Source: an uncultured Blautia sp. (lineage in GTDB: Bacteria; Bacillota_A; Clostridia; Lachnospirales; Lachnospiraceae). From it: 57,357 bases of DNA. A model generated the notes under the pieces. It ran no database searches and had not been told where the DNA came from. It worked only from the letters and a program-made list of their open reading frames with translations. Position numbers and translations under genes: made by a program. The DNA lies in contig CAJLTE010000010.1 in the NCBI GenBank assembly GCA_905209435.1, positions 1 to 57,357 on the forward strand. The letters run 5' to 3'. This document shows positions 1 through 7,674 of the stretch, one piece after another (within the stretch, counting starts at the first letter, position 1; each line of letters begins with the position of its first letter).

Positions 1-9
1 TTGGCATAA

Positions 10-58
10 AACAGGGCTGCCGCCCAGCAAAAATATTTGCTAATGCGACAGCCCCCTG
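10..58 (-). terminator. Terminator after the yitT-type gene
   Basis: On the minus strand an ACAGGG/CCCTGT-closed stem with internal CTG/CAG pairing and an AT-rich loop ends in GTTTTAT, 38 nt past the stop codon of the YitT-family gene. Positions 1-95 hold nothing else recognisable. Confidence 0.7.
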
Positions 59-95
59 TCAATTTATTATTAACGTTCTCAAATCTATTCCAAAA

Positions 96-959
96 TCAAT
101 AATCTGTCTTCTGATAGAATCGTCCGTTAATATAATCTGTCTTAATAATGTTTACAAAGGCTTTCGGATCAATTTCATGCACCTTTTTCACCAGAAACTT
201 GGCTTCTTCTGTGGATACAACCGAATAGATCATACTGGTCTTTTCATCCGTATAGCATCCTGTACCCTCGAAGCGGGTTGCTGTATGATTGGTAAGTTTA
301 AATATTTCCTCGTAAATCTGATACGGTTCCTTCGTAATAATAAATAGGGTATGCTTCTTATATCTCTGATGCAACATCTGTATCACCTGAGTAGAAGTAA
401 ACTGGAAGATGATAGAGTAAAGTGCTCTATCCCATCCGAAGAGTAAACCTGCAATTGTCAGAATTACTGCGTTTCCGCACAGGATATAGTTCCAGATATC
501 TCTTCCACTCTTCTCAGAAAAATAAATCGCAATAAAGTCCGTTCCACCTGTACTTGTGTTACCGATCAGGCAAAGACTAATACAGAAACCATTGATCAGA
601 CCGCCAAAGATACTGATCAGCAAAGTATCATAAGTGATCGGCTGACTCGGAATAATATCCGTAAGCAAACCGGAAAGCACGATCACACAGACTGAACTGA
701 TCGTAAATTTCTTACCGATAAATTTCAGACCAATAAATACAGGAATGGAGTTCAGCGTTACATTGATCAGCGTATACGGAATCGCAATCCCCGCAAACGT
801 CTGAAAAATATTCTGGATCAGTAGAGTAAGCCCTGTAAATCCGCCCGGAAAAAGACCGCCCGCACGTACAAAAGTTTTAATGTTCAACGCCATGATCGTC
901 GCAGCCAGAACTGCACAGCCGTAACGCTTGGCTTCATGTTTTAAATTAAGTTCTTTCAT
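96..959 (-). CDS. YitT family membrane protein (DUF2179 C-terminal domain)
   Basis: A 287-residue integral membrane protein. Roughly the first 185 residues contain five or six hydrophobic segments with the Gly-rich signature of the YitT/DUF161 family (RAGGLFPGGFTG near residue 32 and GNTSTGGTDFIA near 133). Residues about 195-280 are the soluble DUF2179 domain. The family is common in Firmicutes and often multicopy; no transport or binding activity is firmly established, so function is left open. It starts 26 nt after the methyltransferase stop codon and is probably cotranscribed with it; its own ribosome binding site is weak, which fits translational coupling. A terminator follows at 10-58. 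Confidence 0.88.
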   Translation of the reverse strand: MKELNLKHEAKRYGCAVLAATIMALNIKTFVRAGGLFPGGFTGLTLLIQNIFQTFAGIAIPYTLINVTLNSIPVFIGLKFIGKKFTISSVCVIVLSGLLTDIIPSQPITYDTLLISIFGGLINGFCISLCLIGNTSTGGTDFIAIYFSEKSGRDIWNYILCGNAVILTIAGLLFGWDRALYSIIFQFTSTQVIQMLHQRYKKHTLFIITKEPYQIYEEIFKLTNHTATRFEGTGCYTDEKTSMIYSVVSTEEAKFLVKKVHEIDPKAFVNIIKTDYINGRFYQKTDY

Positions 960-985
960 ATTTTATTTCACACCATTTTCTTTTA

Positions 986-1843
986 TTACGCTTCCCATCT
1001 ACCAGAAGCACCGCAAGGCAGCACCAGCCCATTAGAACTTACCGGAAGTCCGATTTCCTGAGAATCCACATGTCCGCCAAATTTCTTCAGCTCTGTAGAA
1101 AGCATATAAGTCAGAACTGCTGGCGCCAGACCGGTTGTATAAGAATTGATCAGGAAAAATAAAGGCTTATCACTGAGAATCTTTGTACAAAGTTTGATCA
1201 GATCATGGATACAATCCTCAATCTTCCAGATTTCCCCCTTCGGTCCACGGCCATAGGATGGCGGGTCCATAATGATCGCATCATAATGATTTCCTCTGCG
1301 GATCTCACGCTCAACAAACTTCACACAGTCATCCACCAGCCAGCGGATCGGCGCGTCCCCTAATCCAGAAGCAACCGCATTCTCTTTTGCCCAGGTAACC
1401 ATCCCCTTAGAAGCATCCACATGAGTAACAGAAGCTCCCGCTGCTGCAGCAGCCAGAGTCGCGCCTCCAGTATAAGCAAAAAGATTCAGCACCTTCACCG
1501 GACGACCCGCATTACGTATCTTATTACCAAACCAGTCCCAGTTCGTAGCCTGCTCCGGAAACAGCCCAGTATGCTTAAAACTAAACGGTTTCAGATGAAA
1601 AGTAAGATCCTTATAATGAATATCCCACTGCTCCGGCAGGTCAAAAAACTCCCATTCTCCGCCGCCCTTCTTACTTCTGTGATAATGACCGTTCATATGC
1701 TTCCAGCCTTTATTTGTCTTCGGTGTATCCCAGATAACCTGCGGATCCGGACGCACCAAAAGATAATCCCCCCAACGCTCCAGCTTCTCCCCACAGGAAG
1801 TATCAATCACTTCATATTCTTTCCAACCGTCTGCAATCCACAT
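986..1843 (-). CDS. RlmI-like class I SAM-dependent methyltransferase
   Basis: A 285-residue Rossmann-fold methyltransferase of the PF10672 group, which includes 23S rRNA cytosine-C5 methyltransferases such as RlmI. The SAM-binding motif I is visible as LFAYTGG (residues 121-127), followed by the acidic motif HVDASKG (141-147) and the catalytic-loop motif DPPSYGRG (193-200). The protein is about 110 residues shorter than RlmI because the N-terminal PUA RNA-binding domain is absent, so the exact RNA target cannot be inferred. The start is supported by TAGGAGGA 11 nt upstream. It probably forms a two-gene unit with the YitT gene downstream. Confidence 0.82.
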   Translation of the reverse strand: MWIADGWKEYEVIDTSCGEKLERWGDYLLVRPDPQVIWDTPKTNKGWKHMNGHYHRSKKGGGEWEFFDLPEQWDIHYKDLTFHLKPFSFKHTGLFPEQATNWDWFGNKIRNAGRPVKVLNLFAYTGGATLAAAAAGASVTHVDASKGMVTWAKENAVASGLGDAPIRWLVDDCVKFVEREIRRGNHYDAIIMDPPSYGRGPKGEIWKIEDCIHDLIKLCTKILSDKPLFFLINSYTTGLAPAVLTYMLSTELKKFGGHVDSQEIGLPVSSNGLVLPCGASGRWEA

Positions 1844-2032
1844 CTTAAAATTTATCCTCCTAAATAAACATACAGCAGATTACCGCATAATCCACCATAA
1901 TACTATTTTTCTACTGTATAGAGTATAAAGTAAAACTCCCTCCATGGCAAGCAAACCATCATAATTCGCAGTTGTAAACAAATAAAGCGCCTCCACCAAA
2001 CCCGCAAAATCCTCCCACACCCAACAAAAATG

Positions 2033-2130
2033 ACATAATTTTTTCCAACAACCAATACCACCACAAACCAACATAATTTTTCCAGCAACCAATACCACCA
2101 CAAACCAGCATAATTTTTCCAGCAGCCAGC
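2033..2130. repeat. 37-38 bp tandem repeat, about 2.6 copies
   Basis: The unit beginning ACATAATTTTTCCAGCAACC recurs at 2033, 2071 and 2108 (the last copy partial), with a period of 38 then 37 bp because of one extra T. It directly abuts the 215-nt palindromic element that starts at 2136. The rest of the gene-free stretch (1844-2032) shows no gene or other structure I can support. Open reading frames across the repeat are low-complexity and are not called. Confidence 0.8.
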
Positions 2131-2135
2131 AACCA

Positions 2136-2350
2136 GCGCGAAGCAGCATCTCTCTGCAGGTGAATTTGGAGGGAGCTTAGTAACTCTCAGGCGGAGAAAA
2201 TCCGCGTTATGAAGAAAAACAGCAACTTGTTTGAGCGAAGTTTGCAACGGAGCGAGTTTTGCGTTTTTCTTCATGCTTTTAGCGAATTTTCTCCGCCCTA
2301 GAGTTACTTAGCCCCCGGAACTGAACCTGCAGAGAGATGCTGCTTCGCGC
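2136..2350. repeat. 215-nt near-palindromic intergenic element, copy 1
   Basis: The outer 26 bases beginning GCGCGAAGCAGC at 2136 are exactly complementary to the last 26 ending GCTGCTTCGCGC at 2350. A second paired block follows inside (GTAACTCT with AGAGTTAC, then GGCGGAGAAAAT with ATTTTCTCCGCC) and an inner ATGAAGAAAAA/TTTTTCTTCAT pair. The whole can fold as one long interrupted hairpin. A second copy of identical length lies at 10970-11184. An apparent minus-strand reading frame is conserved between copies, but the conservation is explained by the base pairing. It could be a non-autonomous mobile element or a structured RNA. Confidence 0.85.
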
Positions 2351-2373
2351 GTCCCCCCTCTTTGCAACAAAAA

Positions 2374-2407
2374 AACAAGCCAAAGCCCTCCCGAGCCTCA
2401 GCTTGTT
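2374..2407 (-). terminator. Terminator of the ytfQ-type ABC transporter operon
   Basis: Minus-strand AACAAGC/GCTTGTT stem closing a GC-rich inner region and followed by seven T residues, 14 nt after the last permease stop codon. Confidence 0.75.
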
Positions 2408-2420
2408 CCATAATAATCAT

Positions 2421-3443
2421 TTATTTCCCTTTCTTCTTCATAGAAGCCACAACAGACTGAATAACAATAAAGAAGCAAAGCAATGCAGAAAGAATAATTC
2501 TTGTCCACCAGCTTGATAAAGTACCCTGAGTAGTGATCAGACTTGAAATCGTACCCTTAATCAGAACACCAAACAAAGTACCGATCGGTGTACCAACACC
2601 ACCAGAAAGAAGTGTACCACCAATAACCGCTGATGAAATCGCATCCATTTCAAGACCTTTTGCCTGCTCAACGAAACCGGCACAGCTGTTTAAGCAGAAC
2701 AGGAAACCGCCAAGACCTGCAAGAAAACCATCCAGAACATAAGCATTAAAAATAGTCTTTTTAACATTCAGGCCCATCATCAATGCACTCTGACGGTTAC
2801 CACCGATCGCATAAAGCTTACGTCCAAATTTGCGGTATTTCAGAAGAACTGCAATAATTACTACAACAATCAATGCGATCACAACTGTCGGCGGAATATA
2901 TGCCGGAATAAATTTACCTTTCTTACTGGTTGAACCAAAAGGCATATAGAAACGGTAATTTGCCCATTTCAGGAATAACTCATTCTTGATAGAAATCATA
3001 TCAGTACTGATGATAGCTGTCAGACCACGTCCGAAGAACATACCTGCCAGAGTAACGATGAATGGCTGGATATCCAGATAAGCTACCAGGAAGCCCTGAA
3101 CAATACCAAAAGCAACACCAATAAGCAGTGCAACTAAAACTGCTGCATATGCGTTCACACCTTTGTTCTCCATAAGGTCTGCAAGAACCATACATACAAG
3201 TGCAGTAACAGAACCTACGGAAATATCAATACCACCGGTGATCATAACGATTGTAAGACCACACGCAATAACCAGAAGACCCGCATTAGATACAAACAGG
3301 TTCAGAAACATCTGAGGTTTTGCAAAACCTTTATCAGCAAAAACAATCATACCTGCAACATACATTACTACAAATAATGCGATTGTGATCAGAAGCAGGA
3401 AGCCATTTCCCGTTATTTTCTTTTTCTGTACATTTGCTTTCAT
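2421..3443 (-). CDS. Sugar ABC transporter permease, YjfF-like
   Basis: A 340-residue polytopic membrane protein of the BPD_transp_2 (ribose/galactose) permease family, with the conserved GGIDISVGS motif near residue 70 and about eight to ten hydrophobic helices. It is the fourth gene of a binding protein-ATPase-permease-permease operon laid out like E. coli ytfQ-ytfR-ytfT-yjfF, with which it should form a heterodimeric channel. The start codon overlaps the upstream permease stop codon by one base (TAATG) behind a GGAGG site, showing translational coupling. By homology the substrate is a furanose sugar, but specificity lies in the binding protein. Confidence 0.88.
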   Translation of the reverse strand: MKANVQKKKITGNGFLLLITIALFVVMYVAGMIVFADKGFAKPQMFLNLFVSNAGLLVIACGLTIVMITGGIDISVGSVTALVCMVLADLMENKGVNAYAAVLVALLIGVAFGIVQGFLVAYLDIQPFIVTLAGMFFGRGLTAIISTDMISIKNELFLKWANYRFYMPFGSTSKKGKFIPAYIPPTVVIALIVVVIIAVLLKYRKFGRKLYAIGGNRQSALMMGLNVKKTIFNAYVLDGFLAGLGGFLFCLNSCAGFVEQAKGLEMDAISSAVIGGTLLSGGVGTPIGTLFGVLIKGTISSLITTQGTLSSWWTRIILSALLCFFIVIQSVVASMKKKGK

Positions 3444-4498
3444 TACTTCTGACCTCCTTCTGCTGCCACACTTCTTTTAGCCTTTAAGTTGGCAATATAT
3501 TTCTTAAATACATCACTCTGCAGTGTAACGATGATAACAACTACGATTGCCTTATAAACAGGAAGCTGGTCTGCTTTTACGTTCATCGCATAGAGTGTTG
3601 TGGTCAGAGCCTGAATAGTGTAGGCACCGATTACGGAACCGATCAGGCTGAATTTACCACCACCAAGGAAGTTTCCGCCAAGCGCAACTGCAAGGATGGC
3701 ATCCATTTCCAGGTTAAGACCAATGTTGTTTGCATCTGCAGAGTAGATACGGCTGGATGCCACAATACCGGCAATACCAGCCAGTACACCACAGATAACA
3801 TAGGTAAGGAATTTAATCATCGTAGAATTTAATCCCACAAGACGAGCTGCCTTTCCATTGATACCAACACTTTCAATGTAAAGCCCAAGAGCAGTCTTCT
3901 TCAAAATCAGGTACACAATAACAACTGTAATGATCGCAAAGAAAATAGGTGTAGGAATCGGGCATTTTCCAATATATCCACCAGCCATCTTAAAGGAATC
4001 CACACGAATATAAGTAATCTGTCCGTTTGTGATCAGCTGAGCAATACCACGACCGGCTGTGTAAAGGATCAGAGTTGCAACCATTGGCTGAATATTCAGC
4101 TTGGAAACCAGAAATCCATTAAATGCACCACATAATGCAGATGCAAGAAGTGCTGCGATAACAGCCAGGATCAGAGGATTCTGATAATCATTTACAGAAA
4201 CCTGTCCGCCGGAAAGAATCTGGCAGCATACTGCTGCGGCTACTGCCATAACAGCACCAACACTGATATCCTGTCCACCAGAAGCCGCTGTTACCAGTGT
4301 CATACCGATTGCAAGGATAACCAGCTCTGAAGCACGGTTGATAACATCAATAATGTAACCATAAAGTACACCGTTTCGGATAGATACGTTAAAGAAGTCC
4401 GGTGTCTTGATCACATTCAGTAAAAGTACTGCGATCAGGCACACGATAGGCAGAAACAGACGCGCACTTGTTATTTTCTTTAATTTGCTCTTATTCAT
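3443..4498 (-). CDS. Sugar ABC transporter permease, YtfT-like
   Basis: A 351-residue BPD_transp_2 family permease with GGQDISVGA near residue 70 and repeated hydrophobic helices. It pairs with the YjfF-like permease encoded immediately downstream. I use the ATG at 4498 rather than an upstream in-frame GTG/ATG alternative, because GGAGGTGA lies 8 nt ahead of it and the reading frame then begins with a typical basic cytosolic leader (MNKSKLKK). The start overlaps the 3' end of the ATPase gene by eight bases, so the two are translationally coupled. Confidence 0.88.
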   Translation of the reverse strand: MNKSKLKKITSARLFLPIVCLIAVLLLNVIKTPDFFNVSIRNGVLYGYIIDVINRASELVILAIGMTLVTAASGGQDISVGAVMAVAAAVCCQILSGGQVSVNDYQNPLILAVIAALLASALCGAFNGFLVSKLNIQPMVATLILYTAGRGIAQLITNGQITYIRVDSFKMAGGYIGKCPIPTPIFFAIITVVIVYLILKKTALGLYIESVGINGKAARLVGLNSTMIKFLTYVICGVLAGIAGIVASSRIYSADANNIGLNLEMDAILAVALGGNFLGGGKFSLIGSVIGAYTIQALTTTLYAMNVKADQLPVYKAIVVVIIVTLQSDVFKKYIANLKAKRSVAAEGGQK

Positions 4499-6017
4499 TC
4501 TTATCGTCACCTCCGGCAATTGCTTTCATAATTCCACTCTGAGAAAGTTCATCTTCCTCAAGCTCTCCTACCTTCTGACCGTCACGAAGGACTGCCATAC
4601 GTGAGCAGGTACGGAGCATCTCCTCAACCTCTGAGGAAATAAATGTAACTGCCATTCCCTGATCTGCAAGGTCAAGTACCAGCTTCTGGATTTCAGTCTT
4701 AGTACCGATATCAATACCACGGGTTGGCTCATCCAGAATCAGATAATCCGGATTTGTCAGAAGCCATCTTCCAAGGATAACTTTCTGCTGGTTACCACCT
4801 GACAGGCTCTTGATAGGAGTCTCACGGCTGGCTGTCTTAATCTGCAGCAATTTGATATATTTATCGGCTGCCTCATCCATTTCTTTTCTGCTCAACGGAT
4901 GGAACATACCTTTTTTAGCCTGGAGCGCTATAATAATATTTTCTCTTACAGAAAGATCTGCAATGATACCTTCTGCTTTTCTGTCCTCAGGAAGATAAGC
5001 CATACCAAGCTTCATTGCATCCAGCGGACTGTTGATCTTTACTTCTTTTCCTTTTACTTTCAGAGTTCCTGTATCAGCTTTATCTGCACCATAGATTGCA
5101 CGGACAAGTTCAGAACGTCCGGAACCAAGAAGTCCTGTAAGACCAATGACCTCTCCTTTATTAATAGTAAGATCAAATGGTTTGATAGTTCCTTTATGAG
5201 AAAGTCCGCTTGCTTCAATAACAGGTTCCGGTTTTTCCGTTTTTTTGTCCTTATGTTCACCTTTGATATCTGCAAGATCATCAAAGTCTTTACCCATCAT
5301 CTTGGCAACCAGCATAACTCGCGGAAGATCTTTTGTCTCATACTCTCCTACCAGTTCACCGTTACGAAGAACTGTAATCCTGTCGCAGACTGCATATACC
5401 TGCTCAAGGAAGTGAGTAACAAAGATAATTCCTACACCTTCGTCACGAAGTCTTCTCATAAGTACAAACAGTTTTTCAACTTCATCATCATCCAGGGAAG
5501 AAGTCGGCTCATCAAGGATCAGTACACGACACTTCATATCAACCGCACGTGCAATGGCGATCATCTGCTGAATAGCCAGAGAGCATTCCTCCAGCATCTG
5601 TGTTGGCGGCACATGAATGTCCAGGCTCTCAAGTAATTTTCCTGAGCGCTCATTCATCTGCTTCCAATCAATCATTCCCATTTTTCTCGGCTCACGTCCA
5701 ATGAAAAGATTTTCAGCAACTGTAAGGTTAGGGCAAAGGTTAACCTCCTGATATACAGTACTGATACCATTTGCCTGTGCTTCCTGCGGTGAATGGTTAA
5801 CGATCACATTACTGTTTCCGGCCATGTGAATTGTTCCGGTTTCAAATTCATGCACACCTGTCAGTACTTTGATCAGTGTGGATTTACCTGCACCATTCTC
5901 CCCCATCAGTGCGTGGATTTCACCTTTACGAAGGGTAAAGTCCACATGGGAAAGGGCACGGACTCCTGTAAAGTTTTTGCTGATATCACGCATTTCCAAT
6001 ACTACATTTTGTTCCAT
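4491..6017 (-). CDS. Sugar ABC transporter ATP-binding protein, YtfR-like
   Basis: A 508-residue protein with two fused nucleotide-binding domains, as usual for ribose/galactose-type importers. The first domain has Walker A GENGAGKST (39-47) and Walker B LILDEPTSSLD. Its signature loop is degenerate (ECSLAIQQMI in place of LSGGQQ), which is normal for the first half of this family. The second domain has a divergent P-loop (GLLGSGRSE) and a canonical signature SLSGGNQQKV with LILDEPTRGID. It energises the two permeases that follow. It is separated from the binding-protein gene by a 190-nt spacer holding a stem-loop. Confidence 0.92.
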   Translation of the reverse strand: MEQNVVLEMRDISKNFTGVRALSHVDFTLRKGEIHALMGENGAGKSTLIKVLTGVHEFETGTIHMAGNSNVIVNHSPQEAQANGISTVYQEVNLCPNLTVAENLFIGREPRKMGMIDWKQMNERSGKLLESLDIHVPPTQMLEECSLAIQQMIAIARAVDMKCRVLILDEPTSSLDDDEVEKLFVLMRRLRDEGVGIIFVTHFLEQVYAVCDRITVLRNGELVGEYETKDLPRVMLVAKMMGKDFDDLADIKGEHKDKKTEKPEPVIEASGLSHKGTIKPFDLTINKGEVIGLTGLLGSGRSELVRAIYGADKADTGTLKVKGKEVKINSPLDAMKLGMAYLPEDRKAEGIIADLSVRENIIIALQAKKGMFHPLSRKEMDEAADKYIKLLQIKTASRETPIKSLSGGNQQKVILGRWLLTNPDYLILDEPTRGIDIGTKTEIQKLVLDLADQGMAVTFISSEVEEMLRTCSRMAVLRDGQKVGELEEDELSQSGIMKAIAGGDDKNE

Positions 6018-6109
6018 ATTCTTTCCACCTGCTTTCTAAACTGGTTTACCCCTCATTTACTGAAAAGCTTCAGTAAAGCGGGTATCTGTAAATCATTTCG
6101 GCATAAAGA

Positions 6110-6157
6110 GAGCGTGATTCATAAATCCGGGTTTCTCCGAATTATGAACCACGCTCC
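6110..6157 (-). other. Intercistronic stem-loop between binding protein and ATPase genes
   Basis: The arms GAGCGTGATTCATAA and TTATGAACCACGCTC pair as a long imperfect stem. No U-run follows on the minus strand, so it resembles an mRNA-stabilising or partially terminating hairpin that raises the dose of the binding protein relative to the membrane subunits. Confidence 0.6.
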
Positions 6158-6206
6158 GGATTGTTTATATTTCTTCTATTACACGTCTATTATATGTTGT
6201 CAAAAA

Positions 6207-7265
6207 TTAGTATGCACGTCCGTCAATAATTTCCTGTGTGATAGGTGTTACGTCATATTCGCCCTCTTCATCAAGACTGTTTACAGCTTTAACTTTATCA
6301 ACTGTATCATCTGTAGCAAAGATTTCTTCATCTACATAGTTCAGTTTTTCAACTTCTTCACCAGCTTCAAGAGCTTTGATCAGTTCTTCTGCACGTGGTC
6401 CGTGTAATGGGTTACACTCAACATCGCATGCAATCTTGCCGGCTAATGTATCTGTTAAACCAGCATTTGTTGTATCAAAAGACATAACCATGATTTCACC
6501 GTTTGCGATATCAGATCCTACTGTTTTACCAGCTGCTTCGATAGCATCGATAGCACCGAATGCTTCGTTATCGTTCTCACAGTATACTACGTTGATGTTG
6601 TCATACTGTTTCAGCATAGACTCCATAACTTCCTGTCCTTTAGCCTGTGTGAATTCACCGGACTGCTGAGCAAGTAAGTTCCATCCATAGTTGTCAACGC
6701 CTTCTTCAAGACCTTTGGAACGTCCAATCTGAGCTGTGGATCCGATTGTACCCTGAATGTCAACGATATTAACATCTTTTGCATCGATTCCCTTAGCTGT
6801 TGTATATGCGTTCAGCCATTCAGCTGCTTTTCTACCTTCGAGTAAGGAGTCAGTTCCGATCCATGTTGTATATAAGCTGTCATCAGATACATCAACCATA
6901 CGGTCTACGATGATTACAGGAATATCAGCATCTTTAGCTTCCTGAAGAACTGTATCCCAACCTGTCTCTGTTACAGGAGCTAAAAGAATGTAATCAACTT
7001 CCTGCTGGATGAAGTTACGGATTGCTGTTAACTGGTTTTCCTGTTTCTGCTGTGCATCGTCGAAGATTAATTCATATCCGTTCTCTTCGCTGAATGTGGA
7101 TTTCATGGATTCTGTATTAGCTGTACGCCAGTCAGATTCAGCACCTACCTGTGAGAAACCAACTGTGATTGTGTCGTCCGCTGCTGCTACACCCACTGCC
7201 GGAACAACGCTCATACCGCATACCATTGTTGCTGTTAATAAAGCTGACACGATTTTTTTCTTCAT
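6207..7265 (-). CDS. Sugar ABC transporter substrate-binding protein, YtfQ-like
   Basis: A 352-residue periplasmic-binding-protein type 1 family member. Mature-region motifs (TVGFSQVGAESDWR, QQKQENQLTAIRNF, LAPVTETGW) closely match what I recall of E. coli YtfQ, the galactofuranose-binding protein, so a hexofuranose or pentofuranose ligand is the best inference. Residues 1-29 form a signal peptide with an Ala-rich cleavage region (VAAADD). There is a Cys in the hydrophobic core, but the context MVCGM is not a proper lipobox, which is odd for a Gram-positive binding protein. It is the first gene of the operon, preceded by GGGAGGA and a promoter at 7301, and lies beside the two-component genes likely to control it. 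Confidence 0.88.
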   Translation of the reverse strand: MKKKIVSALLTATMVCGMSVVPAVGVAAADDTITVGFSQVGAESDWRTANTESMKSTFSEENGYELIFDDAQQKQENQLTAIRNFIQQEVDYILLAPVTETGWDTVLQEAKDADIPVIIVDRMVDVSDDSLYTTWIGTDSLLEGRKAAEWLNAYTTAKGIDAKDVNIVDIQGTIGSTAQIGRSKGLEEGVDNYGWNLLAQQSGEFTQAKGQEVMESMLKQYDNINVVYCENDNEAFGAIDAIEAAGKTVGSDIANGEIMVMSFDTTNAGLTDTLAGKIACDVECNPLHGPRAEELIKALEAGEEVEKLNYVDEEIFATDDTVDKVKAVNSLDEEGEYDVTPITQEIIDGRAY

Positions 7266-7300
7266 TTTGTAAATCCTCCCGATTCATTTAAGATGTCTTT

Positions 7301-7341
7301 ATTATAGTAAAAATCCAGGAAAATTCCATAGAATATTTTCC
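7301..7341 (-). promoter_or_regulatory. Promoter of the ytfQ-type operon with a dyad over the -35 region
   Basis: A perfect TATAAT (minus strand, 7306-7301) lies about 35 nt upstream of the start codon, but there is no good -35 hexamer. In its place is a 24-bp imperfect inverted repeat (7318-7341) with GGAAAAT and ATTTTCC arms. A weak -35 overlapped by a dyad fits an activator-dependent promoter, with the neighbouring AraC-type response regulator as the obvious candidate. Between 7343 and 7615 the DNA is AT-rich, with no gene I can support. Confidence 0.55.
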
Positions 7342-7618
7342 GCAAAAAGTTTATTCTTCTATCATATTTTGTTCATAATTTATACAAAGTTTGTTTTTTT
7401 ATTTCAGAAGTTGGATTTTTTATTGTGCATTATAAATATAGAAATAAATTATCAACTATCTTTTGTATTCATATTGCACAATTCAACATTAGTTGACATA
7501 ATTCGTGTTTTCCATTATTTGGTCAATCTCAGTGACTCCCTATCGGCAGACTATAAAGCTATTATTAGGTATGAAGAATCAATAATATAATTAACTTTAT
7601 CTGCCTGCTCACATAATA

Positions 7619-7663
7619 AAAGCTACATGTCCATTAAAAATCTTAACTTCATGCAGCTTTTTA
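7619..7663 (-). terminator. Terminator after the histidine kinase gene
   Basis: Minus-strand AAAAGCTGCATG pairs with CATGTAGCTTTT, closing a 20-nt AT-rich loop 12 nt past the kinase stop codon. Confidence 0.65.
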
Positions 7664-7674
7664 TCCTTCACCGT

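Noticed and set aside
1903..2274. Minus-strand 123-codon reading frame starting MKKNAKLAPL, with a 62-codon relative at 10920-11108
   Set aside because: It runs through the palindromic element and the tandem repeat. Conservation between copies is explained by base pairing, the composition is not protein-like and no proper ribosome binding site precedes it.
7369..7590. Plus-strand 73-codon frame upstream of the sugar transporter
   Set aside because: AT-rich, Phe/Ile-rich translation with no ribosome binding site; the region is better read as promoter and terminator DNA.
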